A stretch of DNA of 10,126 nucleotides from Candidatus Aquicultor primus. Lineage in GTDB: Bacteria; Actinomycetota; Aquicultoria; Aquicultorales; Aquicultoraceae. A program made the translations under genes and the position numbers. The notes beneath the pieces were generated by a model. It was given only the letters and a program-made list of their open reading frames with translations. It was not told the origin of the DNA and did not search any database. The stretch spans positions 8,743-18,868 of the forward strand of contig MELI01000060.1 of the NCBI GenBank assembly GCA_001767575.1. The letters are read 5' to 3'. The stretch's first letter is position 1; each line of letters begins with the position of its first letter. Below, in pieces: positions 1-6,516 of this stretch.

Positions 1-471
1 CAATATATTAGAGTTGGACACGTCGTCGAGCCACCCGAAAATACCCTCAAGGAATTGCTCGACCGACGCGCGGGGGCCTTTGTCTGTATTAAAATCGATG
101 GCGAGCTCAGGGGCTGCATCGGAACGATTCAGCCTACAGAAGAGAACATCGCGCGAGAAATAATGGCCAATGTCGTCCAGGCCGCCCATGCCGACCCCCG
201 TTTTACGCCTATCAGCGAAGCGGAGCTGCCGCTCCTACAATACTCGGTGGATATTTTGGACGCACCGGAAAAAATAGATTCTATTTCGCACCTCGACCCC
301 AAGCTATACGGGGTGATTGTCAGAAAAGGCTCGAAGACCGGCTTGCTCTTGCCCAATATAGAGGGCGTAGATACGGTCGAACATCAACTGGCTATCGCCA
401 AGCAAAAAGCGGGCATTCCCGTACACGACCAGACCGATTTATATAGATTCAAAGTGACCAGGTATGAATAG
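1..471 (+). CDS. AMMECR1-domain protein (AmmeMemoRadiSam system protein A), 5' end missing
   Basis: The reading frame is open from the first base, so the N-terminus lies outside the window; an internal TTG at 55 is not a credible start because conserved-looking sequence continues upstream of it. The visible 156 residues are the core of an AMMECR1 domain. The family hallmark LRGCIG is present, followed by GTIQP, and then the pattern A-x-x-DPRF-x-P-x-x-x-x-ELP and a late GLLLPN segment. Bacterial members often sit beside a Memo-like protein and a radical SAM protein (the 'AmmeMemoRadiSam' set); their biochemical role is not established. The upstream partners, if present, lie outside the window. 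The stop codon overlaps the start of miaA by 8 bases, implying co-translation in one operon. The family assignment is secure, the function is not. Confidence 0.88.
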   Translation, partial: QYIRVGHVVEPPENTLKELLDRRAGAFVCIKIDGELRGCIGTIQPTEENIAREIMANVVQAAHADPRFTPISEAELPLLQYSVDILDAPEKIDSISHLDPKLYGVIVRKGSKTGLLLPNIEGVDTVEHQLAIAKQKAGIPVHDQTDLYRFKVTRYE

Positions 472-1408
472 TAAACTGATGGTAATCGCCGGTCCGACTG
501 CGACCGGCAAGACCGCCGTCTCGGTAGAGCTGGCGAAAAAGCTCGACGGCGAAATCGTATCGGCCGACTCTATGCAGGTCTATCGGCGCCTGGACATCGG
601 GACGGCTAAGACTACCGCCGAAGAAATGGCCGGGGTACCGCACCACCTCATCGACATCATCGAACCGAGCGAGCCTTTTAGCGCAGCCGCGTACCAGCTC
701 CTCGCGGACGCTGCCGTAAAAGAGATCGCGGCGCGCGGCAAACTGCCTATCCTGGTCGGCGGCACCGGTTTGTATATCAGGTCCGTCATAGATGACTTGG
801 AGTTCCCGGCGGGAGACCTCACATCCGAGATACGGGAGCGCTTGCAGGACCGCGCGGCCGACACAGAGCCGGAGACGCTCTACCGCGAGCTGCTCACTAA
901 AGACCCAGCGGCCGAAAATATCATCCACCCCAAGAACAAGCGACGCATCATTCGCGCACTCGAGGTAATCGAGCAGACCGGGCGGCCATTTAGCGATTTT
1001 CATAAGGCTTGGTCGAACCGGAGTTCCCGTTATGACCTGGCGATGTTTGGCTTAACCGTGGAGCGGGCACTGCTACATGAGCGCATCAATGTTCGTGTGG
1101 ATCGCATGGTCGCGGATGGTTTGCTCGACGAAGTATGCTCGCTCATCGACGCAGGTTATGAACAATTTTTGACATCACAGCAGGCCATAGGGTATAAAGA
1201 AGTTATTCGCCACATAAAAGGCGAGATGTCTTTAAATGACGCGATTTCGACGATAAAAGCGAGAACCAGGCAATACGCTAAACGCCAGATGACATGGTTC
1301 AGGGCCGACCCGCGCATAACGTGGGTCGACATGACGGAGAAATCCGCAGGCGCGGCTGCCGAAGAGATATTAGCCCATCTTGGAGGCCGATTTACTTTGA
1401 AAGGGTAA
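464..1408 (+). CDS. miaA: tRNA dimethylallyltransferase MiaA
   Basis: This cytosolic enzyme transfers the dimethylallyl group from dimethylallyl diphosphate to N6 of A37 in tRNAs that read codons starting with U. The 314 residues match the usual family length. The P-loop GPTATGKT is at residues 10-17, followed by the substrate-contact segment DSMQVYRRLDIGTAK and by GGTGLYIRS. A C-terminal QAIGYKE segment and RQYAKRQMTWFR are also typical of MiaA. The ATG at 464 overlaps the stop region of the AMMECR1 gene, and dapF starts two bases after the miaA stop, so the three genes are probably one transcript. Nothing looks truncated or frameshifted. Confidence 0.97.
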   Translation: MNSKLMVIAGPTATGKTAVSVELAKKLDGEIVSADSMQVYRRLDIGTAKTTAEEMAGVPHHLIDIIEPSEPFSAAAYQLLADAAVKEIAARGKLPILVGGTGLYIRSVIDDLEFPAGDLTSEIRERLQDRAADTEPETLYRELLTKDPAAENIIHPKNKRRIIRALEVIEQTGRPFSDFHKAWSNRSSRYDLAMFGLTVERALLHERINVRVDRMVADGLLDEVCSLIDAGYEQFLTSQQAIGYKEVIRHIKGEMSLNDAISTIKARTRQYAKRQMTWFRADPRITWVDMTEKSAGAAAEEILAHLGGRFTLKG

Positions 1409-1410
1409 CC

Positions 1411-2250
1411 ATGTTATTGAATTTCGCCAAATATGAGGGTTTGGGAAACGACTTCATATTAATTAAAAATTTGGACGGCGCGATTGCTCTGACTGTCGAG
1501 CAAATAGCGAGGCTCTGCGACCGCAACTTCGGAATCGGTGCCGACGGCTTGATATTCGCCAGACCTTCGGCAAGCGCCGATTTCTTTATGGATTACTATA
1601 ATTCGGACGGCTCGCTCGCCGAGATGTGCGGCAATGGTATCCGGTGCTACACTAAGTACCTGGTAGACGAGTGGTTGACCGACAAGTCCACCCTCATCAT
1701 TGAGACCAGAGCCGGACACAAACAGGTCGAGCTGGTCTTTGACGGCGGAAAAGCGATAGGGGCAAAGGTAGACATGGGCGCACCCGAACTTGCAGCGCTG
1801 GAGATACCGGTTCGCGTCGAAGCCGAAAAGGCAATAGATGAGCAGTTCACCTTCGGCGATACCATTATCAGAGCGACCTGTGTTTCGCTGGGCAACCCTC
1901 ATTGCGTCATCTTTGTCGATGATGTAAAAGAAGCGCCTGTACAAACACTAGGTCCTGTTATCGAGACGAGCGACTACTTTCCACAGAAAACAAACGTCGA
2001 ATTCGCGCAAATCATATCGAAAGATGAGATCGCGCTGCGCGTCTGGGAACGGGGCTGCGGGGAAACGCTCGCTTGTGGAACCGGTGCCTGCGCTACGTTG
2101 GTCGCCGCCGCGCTCAACGACAAGACCGGCCGTTTCGCGGTCATACATCTGCCCGGCGGGGACCTCTCTGTTACCTGGAATGAGGATGACGGCATACTGA
2201 TGGAGGGGCCCGCCAAAAAGGTCTTCACGGGATCAATAGACGTTAAGTAA
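1411..2250 (+). CDS. dapF: Diaminopimelate epimerase DapF
   Basis: DapF interconverts LL- and meso-diaminopimelate without a cofactor, using a two-cysteine acid/base pair; meso-DAP feeds lysine and peptidoglycan synthesis. Both catalytic cysteines are visible: Cys73 in MCGNGIRC and Cys222 in ETLACGTGAC. The N-terminal YEGLGNDF and the central GNPHCVIFV are also diagnostic. The frame is open further upstream from a GTG at 1294, but that stretch overlaps miaA. The ATG at 1411, preceded by an AAAGG-type ribosome site six bases upstream, gives the normal N-terminus and a 279-residue protein. It is translationally close-coupled to miaA. dapL, which supplies its LL-DAP substrate, is the next gene downstream. 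Confidence 0.97.
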   Translation: MLLNFAKYEGLGNDFILIKNLDGAIALTVEQIARLCDRNFGIGADGLIFARPSASADFFMDYYNSDGSLAEMCGNGIRCYTKYLVDEWLTDKSTLIIETRAGHKQVELVFDGGKAIGAKVDMGAPELAALEIPVRVEAEKAIDEQFTFGDTIIRATCVSLGNPHCVIFVDDVKEAPVQTLGPVIETSDYFPQKTNVEFAQIISKDEIALRVWERGCGETLACGTGACATLVAAALNDKTGRFAVIHLPGGDLSVTWNEDDGILMEGPAKKVFTGSIDVK

Positions 2251-2333
2251 CACTAGTCCTCATGACTGCAACAGTGACGGGTCGCCCCGCAAACCATAGC
2301 ATCTGGCGTTTACTCAACCTGGATCGAGCATTT

Positions 2334-2390
2334 CCTGGTGCTAGAACCCTTTATTGGCCGAATTTACCATTAATGCCTAGCATTACCAGG
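2334..2390. repeat. Imperfect inverted repeat in the dapF-dapL gap
   Basis: The left arm CCTGGTGCTAG (2334-2344) is complementary to CTAGC (2377-2381) plus ACCAGG (2385-2390), with a three-base ATT bulge and a loop of about 32 bases. An 8-base palindrome CATTAATG sits in the loop. No T-run follows, so it is not a standard intrinsic terminator. It ends 27 bases before the -35 box of the proposed dapL promoter, so it could be an operator region or RNA structure at the end of the dapF transcript. The rest of the gap (2251-2479) shows no convincing gene; I looked for a lysine riboswitch and saw no recognisable core. Confidence 0.45.
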
Positions 2391-2417
2391 GCAATATGTG
2401 TTAGTTTTAAAAGCAAA

Positions 2418-2445
2418 TTGTTATGCCGAACGAGAGGGCTATATA
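2418..2445 (+). promoter_or_regulatory. Probable sigma70-type promoter of dapL
   Basis: TTGTTA (2418-2423) and TATATA (2440-2445) are separated by 16 bases. The expected start of transcription is near 2452, giving a leader of about 28 bases that contains the strong ribosome site GAGGAGG (2462-2468), 11 bases before the ATG. Judged by match to consensus only. Confidence 0.5.
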
Positions 2446-2479
2446 GCTGCATGATAGAAATGAGGAGGACGTAGCGGTA

Positions 2480-3637
2480 ATGAAACTTGCAAAGAGAATC
2501 GACAACCTTCCACCATATTTGTTTGCGGAAATCGACAAAAGGGTTGCGGAGAAGCGCGCACAGGGAGTAGATGTCATAAGCCTGGGAATAGGCGACCCTG
2601 TAGAGCCGACGCCGAAACACATAATCGATAAACTTGCGGAACAAGCCGAAAACGCCGTTAACCACCGCTACCCATCATATTTCGGCATGCCCGACTTCCG
2701 GCGCTCGATTGCCGGCTGGTACAAAAAGCGTTTCAATGTCGACCTCAACCCGGACACCGAAGTCCTACCGCTGATCGGCTCGAAAGAGGGCATCGCGCAT
2801 ATAAACTTCGCCGTGCTCGATGCCGGCGATACGACGCTCATCGCCGACCCCGGCTATCCGGTCTATAACACCGGCGCCATTCTCGCCGGTGTCAACCCGG
2901 TTCACGTGCCGCTGGTCGAGGAGAACGACTTCCTCCCGGACCTGGATGCGATTGACGCGGGCACTCGCGAGGCGGCCAAGATGCTGATGTTGAACTATCC
3001 GAACAACCCGACCTCGGCCATAGCCGGCGACGACTTCTTCAAAGACCTTATCGGCTGGGGAGCGAAAAACCAAGTAATCATCGCTCACGATAATCCATAC
3101 TCGGAAATCACTTTCGACGGGTACGTCGCACCGAGCTTCCTGCAGTACCCGGGTGCCAAAGAGGTCGGCATCGAGTTCAACTCCTTATCGAAGACTTATA
3201 ATATGACCGGCTGGCGAATCGGTTGGGCTTGCGGAAACGCGAAAGTTATCGAAGCGCTAGGCAGGGTCAAGACCAACATCGACTCGGGCATCTTCAACGC
3301 CATTCAGCATGCGGGAATCGAAGCGCTCGAAGGTCCGCAAGATATTATAAAAGAGATGTGCGACATCTACCAGAAACGCCGCGACCTGGTCATGGATGCG
3401 CTTGGCAAGCTGGGGCTCGAAGCGCGCGAACCGAAAGCTACGATTTACGTCTGGGTTAAAGTCCCGGGGGGCTATACCTCGGCGAGCTTTGCGACGCACG
3501 TCCTCGACAGCGTCGGCGTCATCGTATCGCCGGGCAACGCTTACGGACCATCCGGCGAGGGATACGTTAGAATCTGCTTGAGCGTCAAAGACGACCGCCT
3601 AGTCGAGGCGCTCGATAGAATAAGGACGCTGGTTTAA
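2480..3637 (+). CDS. dapL: LL-diaminopimelate aminotransferase (PLP-dependent, fold type I)
   Basis: DapL converts tetrahydrodipicolinate directly to LL-diaminopimelate with glutamate as amino donor, bypassing the succinylase or acetylase branches. The 385 residues show the class I/II aminotransferase plan: the N-terminal segment ending in SLGIGDP, the SYFGMPDFR region, the LNYPNNPTS motif, HDNPYSEITFDG, and the PLP-binding SLSKTYNMTGWRIGW with the Schiff-base lysine at residue 238. A GEGYVRICL segment with the substrate-carboxylate arginine lies near the C-terminus. The N-terminus (KRIDNLPPYLFAEIDK) resembles the shorter, second DapL class found in Gram-positive and archaeal lineages. Its position next to dapF strongly supports the DAP assignment over other aminotransferases such as AspC- or AlaT-like enzymes. 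It has its own promoter and terminator. Confidence 0.9.
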   Translation: MKLAKRIDNLPPYLFAEIDKRVAEKRAQGVDVISLGIGDPVEPTPKHIIDKLAEQAENAVNHRYPSYFGMPDFRRSIAGWYKKRFNVDLNPDTEVLPLIGSKEGIAHINFAVLDAGDTTLIADPGYPVYNTGAILAGVNPVHVPLVEENDFLPDLDAIDAGTREAAKMLMLNYPNNPTSAIAGDDFFKDLIGWGAKNQVIIAHDNPYSEITFDGYVAPSFLQYPGAKEVGIEFNSLSKTYNMTGWRIGWACGNAKVIEALGRVKTNIDSGIFNAIQHAGIEALEGPQDIIKEMCDIYQKRRDLVMDALGKLGLEAREPKATIYVWVKVPGGYTSASFATHVLDSVGVIVSPGNAYGPSGEGYVRICLSVKDDRLVEALDRIRTLV

Positions 3638-3649
3638 GGATTGTCTAGG

Positions 3650-3678
3650 AAAAAGCCGGCGACAACGCCGGCTTTTTT
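3650..3678. terminator. Rho-independent terminator after dapL
   Basis: A 12-base-pair stem, AAAAAGCCGGCG (3650-3661) with CGCCGGCTTTTT (3666-3677), closes a four-base ACAA loop and is followed by the T-run. It lies 12 bases after the dapL stop. Because the stem starts with an A-run it could also work on the opposite strand, though no minus-strand gene feeds into it here. Confidence 0.93.
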
Positions 3679-3715
3679 ATTGGCCGGGATGTCGGATATG
3701 CGCCATATTGGCCGG
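3679..3715. repeat. Nine-base direct repeat flanking a small dyad, upstream of hflX
   Basis: ATTGGCCGG occurs at 3679-3687 and again at 3707-3715, 28 bases apart. Between them lies the short dyad ATATG-CGC-CATAT (3696-3708). The arrangement sits 37 bases upstream of the proposed hflX -35 box, so it could be a regulator site; it may also be chance. Confidence 0.35.
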
Positions 3716-3751
3716 TCTCGCATTTAGAGTGCGCCGTGATTAAGTCTCTTT

Positions 3752-3781
3752 TTGATACAAAAAGACCATTGGCGGTATAAC
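3752..3781 (+). promoter_or_regulatory. Probable sigma70-type promoter of hflX
   Basis: TTGATA (3752-3757) and TATAAC (3776-3781), each one base from consensus, are 18 bases apart. The predicted transcript start is near 3788. The TTG that would extend the hflX frame furthest upstream (3752) is the first half of this -35 box, which argues against it as a start codon. A perfect TATAAT also occurs at 3800-3805 but has no fitting -35. Confidence 0.6.
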
Positions 3782-3835
3782 TATTTTAGCAGCGGGTTTT
3801 ATAATGGAGGAAAGCGCATCAAACAGACGAGTTTC

Positions 3836-5113
3836 GTGACCGAAAAAGAGGCCGAAAAGGCTGTCATAGTGGGGGTGCAGATTGGCACTGAGAGCGATTG
3901 GGAGGCCGAGCAGACCTTAAACGAGCTGGAACAGCTCGCCTCCACTGCGGGCGCCGAGGTCATCGACAGGGTGAGCCAACGGCTCTCAAAACCCAACGTG
4001 CGCACCTTTATCGGACCGGGCAAGGCCGAGGAAATATTCGAAACCGCCAAAAGCGCGGGTGCGGACATCGTCTTCTTCGATGTCGACCTCTCACCGTCAC
4101 AGCAGAAAAACCTCGAAGACATCATGACCAATATCAAGATTCTCGACCGCACCGGTTTGATTCTCGACATCTTCGCTCAGCACGCGCGCTCGGCCGAGGG
4201 CAAGCTCCAGGTCGAACTGGCGCAGATGAACTACATCCTGCCGCGCCTCAAAGGAATGTGGGGACACCTCGAGCGCCTATCGGGCGGAATCGGCACCAGG
4301 GGGCCCACAAGAGGGCCGGGTGAGACGCAGCTCGAGTCGGATAAGAGGATGATACGCAAGAGCATCCAGCGCCTTACGAACGAGATAGAGGAGCTCAAAA
4401 AGAACCGTGCGGTCCAGCGACAGCGACGTCAAAAACAGGGCATCTTCAACGTATCGCTCGTCGGATATACGAATGCCGGAAAATCGACCCTATTGAACGC
4501 CCTGACTGGAGCGGGAGTGCTGGTTGAAGATAAGCTTTTCGCCACGCTCGACTCGACGACGCGCAAACTCAGTGTCGCCCATCGTAAAGAGGTCGTGCTC
4601 TCGGATACGGTCGGGTTCATCAAGAAGTTGCCCCATCAGCTGGTGGCGGCATTCCGCTCGACCCTCGATGAAGTCAGAATGGCCGATTTGCTCCTGCACG
4701 TCGTCGACGCGGGCCATCCGCGTATGGAAGGGCAGATAAAAGCGGTAGAGGACGTTTTGGCCAAACTCGACGCCGATGAAAAGCCGCAGATACTGCTCTT
4801 CAACAAAATAGACCTCCTGGATGACGCGGACCTTGAACGCATCAAGAGAGTCTACCCTGGAAGCGTTCTCGTCTCGGCGCTAAAAGGGACCGGTCTGGAG
4901 GGGATACAGGAGGCCATCGAGCGGGAGCTTCGCAAGCGCACCGTCCGTCTCCACCTGCTTATCCCTTATACAAAAGGGGCTTTTTTGCAGCGACTATACG
5001 GCACCGGAACCATCATATCGGAGACGCACACGGCTGAGGGCACCGAACTCGTCGTCGATATGCCCGAAGGCGACCTCGACGAATACGCGCAATTTGAACA
5101 CGGTGGGAGCTAA
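3836..5113 (+). CDS. hflX: GTPase HflX
   Basis: HflX is a translational GTPase-family protein that binds the 50S subunit and rescues or splits stalled or stressed ribosomes. The N-terminal domain contains GPGKAEEI and the DVDLSPSQQKNLE segment, then the glycine-rich linker ending RGPGETQLE and a coiled-coil stretch. The G domain has G1 GYTNAGKST (4463-4489), G3 DTVGF, G4 NKID and G5 SALKG. The start is uncertain. GTG at 3836 is the first conventional in-frame codon downstream of the promoter, giving 425 residues, but its ribosome site is poor. The strong GGAGG at 3806-3810 is instead seven bases before an in-frame ATC at 3818 (431 residues). The frame stays open up to TTG 3752 inside the promoter. 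The linker carries a duplicated TRGP. Family certain, start not. Confidence 0.93.
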   Translation: MTEKEAEKAVIVGVQIGTESDWEAEQTLNELEQLASTAGAEVIDRVSQRLSKPNVRTFIGPGKAEEIFETAKSAGADIVFFDVDLSPSQQKNLEDIMTNIKILDRTGLILDIFAQHARSAEGKLQVELAQMNYILPRLKGMWGHLERLSGGIGTRGPTRGPGETQLESDKRMIRKSIQRLTNEIEELKKNRAVQRQRRQKQGIFNVSLVGYTNAGKSTLLNALTGAGVLVEDKLFATLDSTTRKLSVAHRKEVVLSDTVGFIKKLPHQLVAAFRSTLDEVRMADLLLHVVDAGHPRMEGQIKAVEDVLAKLDADEKPQILLFNKIDLLDDADLERIKRVYPGSVLVSALKGTGLEGIQEAIERELRKRTVRLHLLIPYTKGAFLQRLYGTGTIISETHTAEGTELVVDMPEGDLDEYAQFEHGGS

Positions 5114-5132
5114 CCTAAAAACCGCAACGCAA

Positions 5133-5209
5133 GCCGCCTTCACCCAAACGAGTGAACAAAGGCTGATACTCCGTGTTCAAGGCGGTAATTTCCATGCATA
5201 TCGACCGCC
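5133..5209. repeat. Three-segment alternative pairing in the hflX-blaI gap
   Basis: AAGGCGGT (5179-5186) can pair with the upstream CCGCCTT (5134-5140) or, mutually exclusively, with the downstream ACCGCC (5204-5209). A small hairpin TTCAC/GTGAA (5139-5143 with 5152-5156) nests in the first loop. There is no T-run, so this is not an ordinary terminator. It lies between the hflX stop and the promoter of the BlaI-type gene. No coding sequence is visible in 5114-5292. Confidence 0.35.
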
Positions 5210-5226
5210 GCCCGTGAGATTAGCTA

Positions 5227-5266
5227 TTGCATAGTACATGCATTTTCATCTAGTATGTAAATACTA
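5227..5266 (+). promoter_or_regulatory. Promoter/operator region of the BlaI-type repressor gene
   Basis: Two dyads lie just upstream of the gene. TGCAT-AGTAC-ATGCA spans 5228-5242 and TAGTAT-GTAA-ATACTA spans 5251-5266, the latter with perfect six-base arms. TTGCAT (5227-5232) and TAGTAT (5251-5256) are 18 bases apart and could be a weak -35/-10 pair, so repressor bound to either dyad would cover the promoter. TACA and TGTA elements, typical of BlaI/MecI operators, occur at 5235-5238 and 5256-5259. Autoregulation is an inference. Confidence 0.5.
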
Positions 5267-5292
5267 ATCGTCTATATCTAAGGGAGATGACT

Positions 5293-5697
5293 ATGGCGCG
5301 ACGTGCTAAAACAAAGGAAACGCCGGAACTGGCCGATATCGGCCTCGGCGAACTCGAAGCTGCGGTAATGCAGATAATCTGGGAAAAAAACATCAATACG
5401 GTCAAGGATGTCTTTATGGAACTTTATCCAAAGAGACGTCTTGCGTATACAACCATAATGACTGTAATGAGAAGGCTTGCCGAAAAAGGCGTTCTCGAAC
5501 AGGATAGGGCGGCGAAGACCTATTACTATAAGGCGAAAGTCAGCCAGGAGGATATGGCGGAGAGTATGATAAACTCGGTCGTCGACAAAGTATTGGGCAA
5601 CGTCAGTGCCGACATCGTTATCGGCATCATAAAGAAGCACAGCTTGACGTCGGATGAATTAATTGCCTTGGAGCGGAAACTCGGTAGCGCCAAATAG
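5293..5697 (+). CDS. BlaI/MecI/CopY-family transcriptional repressor
   Basis: The 134-residue protein is a winged-helix repressor of the penicillinase-repressor family. It shows LGELEAAVMQIIWEK at the N-terminus, an AYTTIMTVMRRLAEKGVLEQ recognition-helix region, and the wing AKTYYYKAKVS. A C-terminal dimerisation segment follows. ATG 5293 is preferred over ATG 5287 because the ribosome site AAGGGAG (5280-5286) abuts the earlier codon with no spacing but is six bases from the later one. No BlaR1/MecR1 sensor-protease gene is adjacent: the next gene is lexA, convergent, only 10 bases away. There is no beta-lactamase or copper gene in the window either. The target and inducer therefore cannot be named. 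The two genes share no visible terminator. Confidence 0.85.
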   Translation: MARRAKTKETPELADIGLGELEAAVMQIIWEKNINTVKDVFMELYPKRRLAYTTIMTVMRRLAEKGVLEQDRAAKTYYYKAKVSQEDMAESMINSVVDKVLGNVSADIVIGIIKKHSLTSDELIALERKLGSAK

Positions 5698-5707
5698 GGC
5701 TGTCTTG

Positions 5708-6328
5708 CTAGAGCTTTCGCATCAAGCCTACGACTTTGCCGAGTATGCTAAGGTCGTCGACGATGATCGGCTCCATTCGCGGGTTCTCGGCTTTGAGCAT
5801 GAAGCTCTTTTCTCGCTTAAAGAAACGCTTGACGGTGGCTTCGTCTTCGACTAGCGCCACTACGATATCTCCATTGTCAGCGTTGTTTTGCTGCCGCACT
5901 ACCAGGTAATCGCCGTCGAATATGCCCGCGTCTATCATGCTCTCGCCGCTGACCTTGAGAAGAAAGCTGTTATCGCCTGCTATCTCTACCGGAACGGCGA
6001 TGATATCCTCTATGTTCTCCTGGGCTAGCAAAGGCATACCCGCCGCGACCCGTCCGACCAGCGGAAGACTTTTGACCCTGGACGAGCTCACACCCGCTGT
6101 GCCCGCTCGAAAATCCAAGACTTCAAGGGCGCGCGGTTTTGTCGGGTCGCGCCTGATGTAGCCCTTCTTCTCAAGCGCCGCCAGGTGGCTATGAACAGTC
6201 GAGCTAGAGGTCAAACCTACCGCCTGTCCTATCTCTCTAACCGATGGCGGATATCCGATTCTGCTTATCTCCGCAAGAATGTAGTCTAATACTTGCTTTT
6301 GACGTTGGGTCAAATCTATGCGCTCCAT
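5708..6328 (-). CDS. lexA: SOS response repressor LexA
   Basis: LexA represses DNA-damage genes and is inactivated by RecA-stimulated self-cleavage. The 206-residue protein has the N-terminal winged helix-turn-helix ([12 protein letters not shown], then [20 protein letters not shown] at about residues 27-46). The scissile Ala96-Gly97 lies in VGRVAAGMP. The catalytic Ser130 is in GESMIDAGI and the general base Lys167 is in EATVKRFF. The 37-residue Ser-Lys spacing equals that of E. coli LexA. The ATG at 6328 is preceded on the minus strand by GGAGGAGG. The gene is divergent from nrdR and convergent with the BlaI-type gene. LexA sites in its promoter indicate autoregulation. Confidence 0.98.
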   Translation of the reverse strand: MERIDLTQRQKQVLDYILAEISRIGYPPSVREIGQAVGLTSSSTVHSHLAALEKKGYIRRDPTKPRALEVLDFRAGTAGVSSSRVKSLPLVGRVAAGMPLLAQENIEDIIAVPVEIAGDNSFLLKVSGESMIDAGIFDGDYLVVRQQNNADNGDIVVALVEDEATVKRFFKREKSFMLKAENPRMEPIIVDDLSILGKVVGLMRKL

Positions 6329-6362
6329 AGTGCCTCCTCCGCTACGGCAAATCGTTGTAAAA

Positions 6363-6391
6363 ACTATAACACAAAACTATGTTCCCCACAA
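6363..6391 (-). promoter_or_regulatory. Probable lexA promoter (minus strand)
   Basis: On the minus strand TTGTGG (complement of 6386-6391) and TATAGT (complement of 6363-6368) are 17 bases apart. The -10 is one base from consensus, the -35 is weak. The weaker LexA site lies in the spacer and the better one overlaps the -35, a layout expected for repression. Confidence 0.55.
6372..6385. promoter_or_regulatory. Second, degenerate LexA box
   Basis: CAAAACTATGTTCC matches CGAACATATGTTCG at 10 of 14 positions, with one perfect GTTC half-site and a poor left half. It starts 17 bases from the start of the better box and lies in the lexA promoter spacer. It might be a secondary site filled at high LexA concentration. 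Confidence 0.4.
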
Positions 6392-6402
6392 ACATAGGTT
6401 CG
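6389..6402. promoter_or_regulatory. LexA box (SOS box), Gram-positive type
   Basis: CAAACATAGGTTCG matches the CGAAC-N4-GTTCG type of site at 12 of 14 positions when compared with CGAACATATGTTCG; the inner AAAC...GTTC arms match GAAC...GTTC at seven of eight. It overlaps the proposed lexA -35 box. Confidence 0.8.
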
Positions 6403-6443
6403 ATTGAACGCTGACGCCCCATCCATGTTTATGGTCGGCAAGG

Positions 6444-6492
6444 GAGCGCTTGAAATTTTTCAAGCACTCTATGCAGCGGTTATTTTAACTGC
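6444..6492. repeat. Two adjacent hairpin-forming dyads between lexA and nrdR
   Basis: The first dyad is GCTTGAAA (6448-6455) with TTTCAAGC (6458-6465), extended by GAG (6444-6446) with CTC (6467-6469) around one mismatch. The second is GCGGTTA (6476-6482) with TAACTGC (6486-6492), differing by one G-T pair. Neither is followed by a T-run on either strand. Both lie upstream of the -35 boxes of both divergent genes, where they could be protein-binding dyads rather than RNA structures. Confidence 0.45.
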
Positions 6493-6516
6493 GCAAAAGA
6501 TTCTTCTGAATATGGA

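Noticed and set aside
449..1003. Long open frame on the minus strand opposite miaA
   Set aside because: It is antisense to a clear MiaA and has no family resemblance; similar mirror frames opposite dapF, dapL and nrdD were rejected for the same reason.
2262..2474. 70-codon open frame in the dapF-dapL gap
   Set aside because: No ribosome site, no recognisable domain, and it runs through the proposed dapL promoter.
2251..2479. Lysine riboswitch or T-box before dapL
   Set aside because: No conserved core motifs of either are visible, and the likely transcript leader is only about 28 bases.
3752..3817. N-terminal extension of HflX from TTG 3752
   Set aside because: The TTG is part of a near-consensus -35 box, there is no ribosome site before it, and the extra residues look like translated promoter and leader.
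5663..5854. 63-codon plus-strand frame spanning the end of the BlaI-type gene and lexA
   Set aside because: It overlaps two well-supported genes, one of them antisense, and has no ribosome site.
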